Shown here piece by piece: positions 18,684 to 27,900 of a stretch of 64,000 nucleotides of DNA. Numbering within the stretch: position 1 is the stretch's first letter; the number at the start of each line of letters is the position of its first letter. The position numbers and the translations under genes are program-made. This DNA comes from Clostridiales bacterium (GTDB lineage: Bacteria; Bacillota; Clostridia; Oscillospirales; Oscillospiraceae): assembly GCA_029268065.1 (NCBI GenBank), contig JAJUHC010000010.1, forward strand, positions 1-64,000, given 5' to 3'. The notes under the pieces were generated by a model that saw only the letters and a program-made list of their open reading frames with translations, made no database searches and was not told where the DNA came from.

Positions 18684-18815
18684 TTCCTTTCTCATCCCTT
18701 TCTCAGGTGCGAACCGGGCGGTTTGGTGACTCGGCTGTCCGGTTCGGCACTCAACTTGAGGCGGCCGCCGCCGTCCCGCGTTCATGCGGCGCCTGAGAGA
18801 TGATGAATAATTATA
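18684..18815 (+). other. structured leader segment between terminator and element M1
   Basis: No reading frame is evident. CTCAGG (about 18701) pairs with CCTGAG (about 18792) and flanking TCATC pairs with GATGA, enclosing at least two inner stems: GTGCGAACCGG with CCGGTTCGGCAC, and a very GC-rich arm ending CGCGTTCATGCG. This is a plausible multi-branch RNA fold in the leader of the SseB-like gene. Its function is unknown. Confidence 0.45.
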
Positions 18816-18816
18816 A

Positions 18817-18882
18817 CTGACCGAACAACGGAGGTTTTGCAGACCGCGGATACAGGCCGCGGACGGCGAAACCTTTTATTTT
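18817..18882 (+). promoter_or_regulatory. element M1: conserved box plus terminator hairpin
   Basis: Starts CTGACCGAACAACGGAGGTT. CCG-AACAA-CGG can form a mini-hairpin. The closing stem GGTTTTGC (18833-18840) pairs with GCGAAACC (18866-18873), an inner CCGCGG stem lies within, and TTTTATTTT follows. The same box and the same architecture with different paired bases recur at 19706 and 30742. It lies 26 bases before the SseB-like start codon. Confidence 0.75.
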
Positions 18883-18907
18883 CTGAATTGTGGGAAGGAC
18901 ACTGCTT

Positions 18908-19660
18908 ATGGAAGAGAACGTATTTTTAAAGGGCAACGCGCGGTTTCCGTCCTCGGATCTCCGCACGGCCCCAAGCGAGCCGGAAATTGACATGGGCGCT
19001 TTGCGGGAGCTCAAGAAATCGATGCTGCTTGTCCCGTGCAAGGCAAAGAAAAAGGGAATGAATATCCGCTATTCAATGTACGGTATGCATATGAAAAACG
19101 GTGAGCTCTTCCTTCCCGCGTTTACAAGTCCTGAGGAAATGGATAAATGGCCGTATGAAAAGGACGGGGCTGCTGTTTTTTCGTACGAGGACGTCAAAAA
19201 CAGGGCGATCGACGATTGCCGCGGCTTTTCCGGGATAATTATCAATCCCTTCAGCGACCTTCTGGTACTCGGAATGGACGTTATAAAGCGCATAGACGAA
19301 ATGCTTGACGGAATGTTCATAGAGAGGGTGGATCACAGCAAAAACCTGCGCTTATATAAACCCGCGCATGAGTATCCCGGCGTTGCAAGGGAAATGAGGG
19401 AGTTCTGCAGGAAGCACGAGGAGATTTACAGGGCATACCTGCTGATGGCGCAGGAGCCGGGAGACATAAGGTCCCACTGGCTGCTTCTCGTCGACTTTGA
19501 GGGAGAACGGGTGCGCCTGTTTCCGGAACTCGCCAAAACGCTCGAGCCCCTTATTAACCCGGGCGACAATTTCGAGCTTATGAAAGCGAACCAGGAGCTT
19601 TTGCGCTGCGCCGCGTCGATATGCGCCCCGATTTACTCCGGGCTGAATCTGGCAAAGTAG
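18908..19660 (+). CDS. SseB-like protein in the cobalamin regulon
   Basis: 250 residues from ATG 18908, 8 bases after GGAAGGA. The N-terminal half resembles the SseB domain (GELFLPAFTSPEEMDKWP, then CRGFSGIIINPFSDLLVLG). The C-terminal half matches the SseB C-terminal module (SHWLLLVDFEGERVRLFPEL, ending CAPIYSGLNLAK). There is no signal peptide, so it is probably cytoplasmic. The family name comes from enhanced serine sensitivity in E. coli, and no biochemical function is firmly established. Its location directly behind a cobalamin riboswitch and element M1, and before a DUF2292 gene, ties it to corrinoid status. Confidence 0.7.
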   Translation: MEENVFLKGNARFPSSDLRTAPSEPEIDMGALRELKKSMLLVPCKAKKKGMNIRYSMYGMHMKNGELFLPAFTSPEEMDKWPYEKDGAAVFSYEDVKNRAIDDCRGFSGIIINPFSDLLVLGMDVIKRIDEMLDGMFIERVDHSKNLRLYKPAHEYPGVAREMREFCRKHEEIYRAYLLMAQEPGDIRSHWLLLVDFEGERVRLFPELAKTLEPLINPGDNFELMKANQELLRCAASICAPIYSGLNLAK

Positions 19661-19705
19661 GTTTTTGCTCGCAACAAAAAGCGGAAGCATTTTTGCTCCG
19701 GAATC

Positions 19706-19768
19706 CGACCGAACAACGGAGGTTTGGCAGAACGGGACCTTATACCGTGTCTGCCGGGCCTCTTTTTG
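19706..19768 (+). promoter_or_regulatory. element M2: conserved box plus terminator hairpin
   Basis: CCGACCGAACAACGGAGGTT begins at 19705. The closing stem GGTTTGGC (19721-19728) pairs with GCCGGGCC (19753-19760), with an inner ACGG/CCGT stem, and TCTTTTTGATT follows. It lies between the SseB-like gene and the DUF2292 gene. Confidence 0.75.
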
Positions 19769-19841
19769 ATTGATGGTACTCATGCGGCCGCGCATTCCGC
19801 AAAATGGTCCGGCGGAGGCTTGAAAGGACGGAGGAAAGAAC

Positions 19842-20006
19842 ATGCCGGAAAAATTATACGATGCAAATAACAAGACGTCCTTAAGCGAGCAGGATAGGGA
19901 GCTTATCAGGCTTATCCGCCGGATAAAGTGCGGAAAGCTGCGCATTATCGTGGAAAAGGGAAGGCCCGTCCGCGTGGAGCTGACGCGGAAAAACATAGAG
20001 CTTTAG
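19842..20006 (+). CDS. DUF2292 (YezD-like) small protein, copy A
   Basis: 54 residues. GGAGG (19830-19834) lies 7 bases before ATG. The helical N-terminus (LSEQDRELIRLIRRIKCGKL) is followed by the DUF2292 core of two strands with a turn: LRIIVEKGRPVRVELTRKNI. The family is small, soluble and functionally undefined. The closest relative visible in this window is the copy at 30579, also after a cobalamin riboswitch and next to an M element. The repeated arrangement suggests a role in sensing or regulating corrinoid uptake. Confidence 0.8.
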   Translation: MPEKLYDANNKTSLSEQDRELIRLIRRIKCGKLRIIVEKGRPVRVELTRKNIEL

Positions 20007-20101
20007 CGCGTAAGTCCGTCGGGCGGCTTTTCGCCTACTCTGGAGGGGCGTTAAGCTGCGCGATGCACTATATCGAAAATAAAACTAAGGAGGAAAAAAG
20101 A

Positions 20102-21802
20102 ATGCTAATGACTGAAAAAAGGAAAAACGTATCAAAAACCCTGGCCTTGCTTCTCGCACTGGCTATGCTGCTGGCGTTTTTCCCGGCGATGGCGTCGGCG
20201 GCAACATACGGGGATCTCGAGGTTTCCATCCCGTCAGGCGAGAACGTCTCGCTGACCTATGTCGGCAGCTCCGGCACGACCTATACCTTTAACGTCACGT
20301 CGGAAATCGCAGGCTACTACCCCTCGGTATTCTCGCTCCAGATAGCTCCCGACAGCGGGCATTCGGTATCGGGCATCACCGCGACCAACGGCACAGTAGT
20401 CACCCTGTACGAAGGGACATACTACCTCGCAACCCTCGCGGAAGGAACGACCTCCACAATCACCATAACCTCCTCGGGCGGCTATACATATGCGCTCAAC
20501 TGCAGCCAGCCCGACGGCGGCAGCACGGGTTCGGACAGCGGAATCTACGCCTTCCTGCCCGCGCCGGGCCAGTTTGTCAATGAAGGGCTGACCTCCGGCG
20601 GCTGGGGAACCATCTACACCACGGGGCAGACGGCGGTAAAGGACCTGGTTGATAGCAAGGCCACAACGGGCGTATCGCTCGGCTTCTTCGGCGGCTACGT
20701 CGTGCTTGATTACGGCACGCCGACAAAGGACGCCGGCGGCAACGTGACGGGCGGCATCTACAACGACAGCACGAACCCCTACGGAGTGGACTTCATCCTC
20801 TACGGCAACGCGTTTTCAGGCAACTCCGAGCCGGGCTGCGTTCAGGTTTCAAAGGACGGCGTCAACTGGTACGATATCGCGGGCTCGAAGTATTACGACA
20901 GCGACACGGTGAAAAATTACTATCTTACCTACACCAACCCCACCCCGGCGGACGACGGCGACTATTCCTACGGCAGGACCCAGACTACATACACGGGCGG
21001 CGTATCCTACACCGGGAGCTCCTCCGGCACGGTGACCTACAACTCCTACCACAATCACAGTTGGTTCCCGCTTTACTGCAACTACTTCACGCCGGTGATA
21101 CAGTCCCTGGGCGCGCTTGACAAAACGAGCGTCCTTCCGTTTGCGGACTATACACGCGACACGACGAACGGCTCGACGCTGACACTCAGGGGAGTCATGC
21201 TCGGCGACGCGACGAACACGCAGACCGGAAACTACACCTTCGGCTACTGCGACGTCCACGCAAACGGCTCGGCGACCTCCACGGCCTACAATCCCTACAC
21301 GGCGACAGCCAGCACGACCGGCGGAGACCCCATCGACATTTCCTGGGCGGTCAACTCAAGCGGCGAGCCGGTGTTTCTTGACAGTATCCGCTTCATACGC
21401 GTCTATACCGGCGCTAAGTACATGAACGGCGTCTTCGGTGAAATATCCACCGAGGTCTGCGGCTCCTACCGCGCGACGGGCACGGGCGGCGGCGCCGCGA
21501 CGACGGATCTGGTGGTAAAGGACTGTGATGTTACGCCTTATACGGTGGTCAGCACCTCCAACATGTCAACCCAGACTATTAACATCAGCGATGGCGAAAC
21601 CCATTCTTATAGCATATTGTCCGCCGAGACAAAGGTCTTTTTAAACGGCACAGATATAAGCAGCGTATGCGGCAACACAGACGATGACGCTTACTATTTT
21701 GACGTTACGCTAACATCCGGTCAGACCGAGTACTACCAGATAATCACTCAGAACGGGACGGAATCCCCTTATATCACGCTCCTCAAATTCGTCCGCAGCT
21801 AA
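20102..21802 (+). CDS. secreted surface protein related to B12-locus proteins of Bacteroidetes
   Basis: 566 residues. GGAGG lies 8 bases before ATG 20102. A signal peptide (TLALLLALAMLLAFFPAMAS) is followed by a Thr/Ser/Gly-rich beta domain (about 35-135). The main domain (about 149-460) contains YGVDFILYGNAFSGNSEPGC, VQVSKDGVNWYDIAGSKYY and a YHNHSWFPLYCNYF segment. I recall this DFxIYGNAF...SEPGxVxV...WYxLAGSxYY pattern from surface proteins beside cobalamin receptors in Bacteroides. A short beta domain ends the protein; no SLH domain or LPXTG is seen, so it is either released or held by a partner. It sits in the riboswitch A unit. Binding of a corrinoid is inferred, not shown. Confidence 0.65.
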   Translation: MLMTEKRKNVSKTLALLLALAMLLAFFPAMASAATYGDLEVSIPSGENVSLTYVGSSGTTYTFNVTSEIAGYYPSVFSLQIAPDSGHSVSGITATNGTVVTLYEGTYYLATLAEGTTSTITITSSGGYTYALNCSQPDGGSTGSDSGIYAFLPAPGQFVNEGLTSGGWGTIYTTGQTAVKDLVDSKATTGVSLGFFGGYVVLDYGTPTKDAGGNVTGGIYNDSTNPYGVDFILYGNAFSGNSEPGCVQVSKDGVNWYDIAGSKYYDSDTVKNYYLTYTNPTPADDGDYSYGRTQTTYTGGVSYTGSSSGTVTYNSYHNHSWFPLYCNYFTPVIQSLGALDKTSVLPFADYTRDTTNGSTLTLRGVMLGDATNTQTGNYTFGYCDVHANGSATSTAYNPYTATASTTGGDPIDISWAVNSSGEPVFLDSIRFIRVYTGAKYMNGVFGEISTEVCGSYRATGTGGGAATTDLVVKDCDVTPYTVVSTSNMSTQTINISDGETHSYSILSAETKVFLNGTDISSVCGNTDDDAYYFDVTLTSGQTEYYQIITQNGTESPYITLLKFVRS

Positions 21803-21824
21803 AATCCGCGCTCATTGCGGAAAC

Positions 21825-21849
21825 GGCAGGCTCCAAAACGGAGCCTGCC
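21825..21849 (+). terminator. hairpin after the surface-protein gene
   Basis: GGCAGGCTCC (21825-21834) pairs perfectly with 21840-21849. Further stems follow (CGCGTTAAAACGCG, CCCGCGTTTAAGCGGG) up to about 21895. No strong U-run follows, so complete termination is uncertain and read-through into the next gene is possible. Confidence 0.55.
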
Positions 21850-21978
21850 AGTTCCCGCGTTAAAACGCGTTGAAGCCCCGCGTTTAAGCGGGCGGCATAA
21901 ACTTTCAGCCTTTATTTCGGGAAATACCGCCATCGGCGTTTACATATATTGTATACTGCGATTTTACGGAGGGAAAAT

Positions 21979-24900
21979 ATGAAAAGAATACTTTCGGCGT
22001 TTCTGGCGCTTGTTATGGTCTTCTGCCTTCTTCCCATTTCCGCGTCGGCCGCGACCGAATACAACGGGCAGACGGCAAGCGGCGACTACAGCATTTCCAC
22101 AGCGGCCCAGCTCGCCCAACTGGCAACGGCGGTAAACAGCGGCACAACTTATGAAAGCAGTACCTTTACGCTCGCGAACGATATTGACCTGTCAACGGTC
22201 TGCGGCGCGGGTGTAGGAAGCTGGACTCCGATAGGTTACCCAACAGACGGCACTAGGCCGTTCCAAGGCGTTTTTGATGGCAACGGGCATACAGTTAGTC
22301 ATATGTACGCTGATACAAGCACAACAGGATCGGCCTCAGGCAACGCGCTCTTCGGATATATAGGCGCATCTGGCATGGTAAAAAATCTGGGTATTGCCAA
22401 CTCAACGATCTCAGGTAAAGATAATTACATTGGCGGTATCGCAGTCTATAATTACGGTACGATATCAAGCTGTTTCAGTGGTGTGGATCTTAGCTCAAGT
22501 CTTTCATCGACTAACCCGACAAATGCACAATACGCAGGCGGTATATCAAGTGTTAACAACGGCACTATTTCCAAGTGTTATTTTTATGGTACGATTTCCG
22601 TAGCCGGAAACGGGAGAAGGATAGGCGGTATAAGCGGCCTCTCAAGCGGCAATTTCTATGACTGCTACAGCAGAGGAAGCATATCGGTTTCAGGAACAAA
22701 AACAGAAGTTGCTGCAGTCGTTGGCAGATTCAATAGCGGGTTTGCTAAAGAAAGGTGTTACTATACGTCTTCGTGTAACGTCAGCGACTCAAATGCTACA
22801 CTCAAAGATGATAAAGCAGACCTGCTCGGAAGTCTTATTTCGGCGGGTTTCGCCGCCGATGTGAATAACATAAACGACGGCTGGCCTGTTCTGGAATGGC
22901 AAAACCCCAGCGCCCCAAATTCCGCCCCGGTAATTTTGGCGGCAAACCCGGGGACGGCAGCGACAAGAGTGAACAGCGCGTACTCTGTGTCACTCAGCAC
23001 CGTGTTCTTTGACGCTGAAAGCGACCCGCTTACATATACAGTCAGTGTAAACGGCGCCTACACCGTCTCCGCCGCGACCAACTATATATTCACGCCCCCG
23101 GCCGCGGGCGCATACTCGCTTGTTTTCAAAGCCAGCGACGGGAAACTGGAATCTCCCGCCTATACGCTTAATCTGACCGCCGTGGACGACAGCGGTCTGA
23201 AGGCCGCTATCGATGCGGCGCCGGCTTCCGGATATTTCACCTCCGGCGACCGATATAACGGCAAAACGACAAGCGTGAACGGCTTCTGGGCGGACATGCA
23301 GGCCGTTCTTAAGACGGCGAATTCGGTTTACAGCAATTCGGCCTCCACACAGCTTCTGGTGGATAACTCGACGTACGCGCTGAACGCCTCCGTGAGCCTT
23401 CTGATACCTCTCAGCAGGGTCAACGCCACGGTGCTTTACGAGGCGATAAACGATAAACCGTTTATTTACGGTGAAAACGAAGTAAAGATATATACCGACG
23501 CGAGCTACTATTCGTATTCGTCATGGAACGCGTATCAGAGCGCGCTTACAGCGTCGAAAAACATGCTCTCCTCGCTTTACGACTCGGGCGGCAGCCCGAC
23601 GGCGCTGAACAAAGCCTCTTACCAGGCAAGCGTCAACGACCAGGCGGCGGCTCTTGCTGCGGCCAGGAATTCGCTTGACAGAAGGGCGGACGAATACGGC
23701 CTGGCGGACGCGCAGTCGGCCTATGACGGAATCTCGGTGCTGGCAAACAAGCTGTTTAAACCCGCAAACATGAACGCTTCAAACTATACGGCGCAGAGCT
23801 GGGCGGATTTCATCGCCGTAAGGGACGAGGCGCTGGCATGGTGCGCAAGTCACGGCAGACCGAATTTCAATATCGGAAAGAACGAGGCAAAGGAATGCAT
23901 TGCCGTTTATAATAAATTATGGGACGCCTGTTACAAGGGCTTGAGCCCCTCGGCCGGCTCGATTTCGGTATCCGTGACCGTTAGTGACGCTTACGCCGCA
24001 AAAAAGAACATTTCGCCGGTTGACATTGTCGGAACGCGCAGGCTTACGCTGAGCGGGGGCAGCACAATAAAGGACGCGCTTGGTTTCGGTTACGGCGCCC
24101 TTGAAAGCAGAATAGACAGCGGCAGGATTTCCGACTGCCGCATAGGCGTATACTTAAACGGCGTTTTCCTGCTCAACCCGGCTACCGGCGGGGTAAGCCC
24201 TCCCGAGAGCCTGAATTTCGACGATGTGAAGCTCCACGACGGCGACGAGCTGCTGGTCGTCTATATGGCGGTGCCGACATATTATAATCTGAGCGGGGCG
24301 CTGACATGTTACGGGGTTTCCGAAGTCGGCTCGTATGTGCGCTATCTGGAAGCTTCCCAAAAGGAGCTTTCCGCCGAGGCCGGAAAGGCCTTCAGCATGA
24401 CCGTCCTTGCGCAGTCGGCTCTGCCGAGCAAGTATTCGGGGGAAAAGAGCGCAGTCTCCGGAGCTTCGGTTTTCGTCAGCGATTGCTGCCAGACGGAGGC
24501 GGCGGCCCGGTCCGCTGCCGCGGTGAAAAACAGCGGAGCCGTGAGCGGCTCTGACGGCGGCTTTACTCTCAAGCTGTATTCAGAAGGCTGGTACGCGCTG
24601 AGCATACTGGAAAACGGAGACTACGGCGGGATATCCTGCGGAAGCACGGTTATCGTCCATATAACGGCGTCCTCAAACCCGGCAGCCGTCAAGGCGGAGC
24701 TCCAGGCGGAGCTTGACGCGGCTTATGCTTCCTGCGATAAGGATTACTTCAGCGCCGACAACTGGAACAGCATACAAAACTCGTATGATTCGGGCACATC
24801 GGGTATTAAGGACGCCGCGACGCTCGGCGAGGCCGCGGACGCTCAGAAGACCGCTATAAAAGCAATAAAGGCCATTTACGATGCGACCACATCGGAAAAT

Positions 24901-27900
24901 ACGAAAAAAATCGCGTCCTTCCGGACTCTGCTGAACGAGCTGCCGGACAATACTTCGCTTATTGACAAAAGCCTTCAGGGCAAGGTCGACGCTCTCATAT
25001 TAACCTACGGAGCAATGAGCGAATACCAGATATCCCAGCTTAACGGCATAGAGCAGAACAAATACAAGGCCATCGTCGCCGCAAATCAGGCGGGGCTTCC
25101 CGAGGCCGTGAACTATACGCTCAGGTTCCAGGTGGTGGGAGACACCGAAGAGGCCACGGCGGCGCTTCAGTCCATGTACGCATATCTGCGGGAGCATCCC
25201 GCCTCGGAGGATAAAATAACCGATACGACCGGCGGCGCGCAGCTCAAGCCTCTCGGAACCTTCAATTCCTCGGGCCTTACGGAAACGACCTCAACGGCGC
25301 TGAAAAGCGTAGGGCTGACGGCGAGCGTGGATTACGCCAGCTATTATCAGGTTAGGGACGCGCAGGATCATGTCCTTACAAACGGCGGAAGCTGGCGGAT
25401 AACTCACGAGGGCTTCTCGTTCTCTCAGATTACCGAATCCGGCTGCAAGAGCGGTAAGGCCAGGGTTTATGTCGGCGGAACTGCGTACGAAGTCAAGGAA
25501 TACCACATCGAGGGGCTGAACGAAGCGAGCATTGGCTGGAGCGCTCTGACGCAATTCAACAAGTCGAGCTACCTCGGACTCAGCAAGGATTGCGTCAATC
25601 TGACCTTTGACAATGCCGTCATGGGCTTCAATATGCCTTTCAATAACGTGTCCATAACGGCTGTTTGGGGCCCGGTGATGACGGAAAGCGATTTGAACTC
25701 CGCAAAAAGCGCGTCGTCGGCGTCCCTGACGTCCGCATACAGCACTTACGATTCGGCAAACTATACCGAGAGCAACTGGGCGGCTCTTACCGCCGCCTAC
25801 AACAGCGGTCTCGCCAACATAGCTAACGCGACCACATTCTACGGTGCGGCTGCGGCGAGAAAAGAGGCCATGGCGGCCATGGCGGCGGTGCCGACAAAGG
25901 AGACGCAAGGCGCGCCGAACGACTTCGGCAGCGCAGTGGGCAAGGTTTATATCACGGTCGAGAACACTACCTTCACATCCCCGGCTAACGGAGATACCCC
26001 GGGCTGGACGGGCACGCTTTTAAGCGGCTGGTACAACCTGTATGAAAAGGATACGATGATGACCTGCGTTCTGAGGGCTCTGGAAGCAAAGGGCTGCACA
26101 TGGACGGGGACCGGAAGCTCGGATAAGTACGGCATCACCTATCTTTCTTCAATCACAAAGCCCGGAGGCGGCAAGCTCGGAGAGTTCGACGGGTACTCGG
26201 GTTCCGGATGGATGGGTACGCTTAACGACTGGTTCGTCAACGAGGGCTTCCAGCAGTTTTCGGTCAAGGGAGGAAATCTTGAAAGCGGCGACTATATACG
26301 CATAATGTTTACAACCAATCTCGGCGCCGACATAGGCGGCACCTGGGGCAGCGCCGACACTTCGCTCAGCAGTCTTACGGTGAGCTCGGGCACGCTTATG
26401 CCCGCCTTTAAATCCGAAAGGCTGAGCTACGGGCTCCTGATTTCGGGTCCGTCGCAAAGCGTCAAAATCACGCCGGAGGCAAACAACAAGAACTATCTCG
26501 TCAAAGCCTTCCTTAACAGATATAACGACGATTCGGCGTATTACAAAAGGACCGAGGCCATCAACGTGCAGCCGGGCGACATCATTTATGTGGGCTGCGG
26601 CGAGCGGGAGTGGCCCTCAATGAACAATCAGGAAACGGAGGCCATCGACTACACCGGCACGAAATACACAATCAAGGTCTACAACAGCAAGGCGGATTTC
26701 GCAAAGGATCTGATTGACGCTTTGCCCGCGGTTTCGAACGTGACGTTCTCAAATTATACTTCGTACAAGGATGAGATAGAATACGCCCGCGAAATTTACG
26801 AAAGCCTGACGTCGCCGCAAAAGAGCGAAGTCGCAAACCTTGCGTCATTAACCGCGGCGGAGGATAGGCTGAAGTTCTACGAGGACATTGCGGACGTAAA
26901 AAAGCTGCTGGCGGCAATTCCCAAGGCCTCGACAATTACAAGCTCAAATATGAGCGACGTCGCCAAACAGGTGCTTGCCGTCGATGCGGCCTACAAGGCG
27001 CTTTCGGAGGAACAGAAGCTCTACATAACGGTGGCGATAGTTACAAACTACAACAACGCAATCAAAGCGCTGAATGAATTGGGAGCGTTTGCCTCCGGCT
27101 CCGCGCCCTCGGCAATCAGCGGCAGCAATAATGCGCCGGAAAGCTCCGGCGGAGCGGTTAAGCTCACGCCGGACGCCGCGGTGTCGGGGGGGAAGGCATC
27201 GGTGAGCGTGAGCGCCTCGGCCATAACCGCCGCCATCAAGAGCGCAAAAACGAGCGGAAGCGACACTATCGTGATCGCTCCTAAGGTGAGCGGGACGGTT
27301 ACGAAAACGAGCGTTGAGATACCCAAAGGCTCCATATCCTCAATAGCCTCAGATACAAGCGCGGTTCTTAAGGTCGAGACGCCGGTCGGGAGCGTGAGCA
27401 TCCCGAACGAAGCGCTGTTATCAATTTCGAATCAGGCGGCAGGCAGCACGGTCACGGTCAGCCTGAACACAGTGGAGGCTGCGGCTCTCACTGAAGCTCA
27501 GAAGAGCGCGGTCGGAAGCTCGACGGTCTACGACATTTCCATTATGAGCGGCGGCAGCCATATTTCAAGCTTCGGAGAAGGCAGCATAACGGTATCCCTC
27601 CCTTACACTCTTAAAGACGGAGAGTCCGAAAGCAGCGTAAAGGTCTGGTATCTGAACGATTCCGGCGAGCTTCAGCAGATAAGCTGCAGCTATGATAAGT
27701 CCACGGGGCTTGCAACCTTTACAACGACCCATTTGTCCTACTACATTGTGGGCAGCAGCGCCGACTGGACAAATCCCTTCGCCGACGTCAGGGAAGGCGA
27801 TTGGTTCTTCAAGGCGGTCGGGTACGTTTCGCAAAAAGGCTTGATGAGCGGCACCTCGGAAAAAAGCTTTGAGCCGAACGCAAACATGACCCGCGCAATG

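Noticed and set aside
18830-18840. GGAGG in the M elements as a ribosome site for a leader peptide
   Set aside because: No conserved start codon or frame follows; M3 has no start at the right distance, and the bases form the closing stem.
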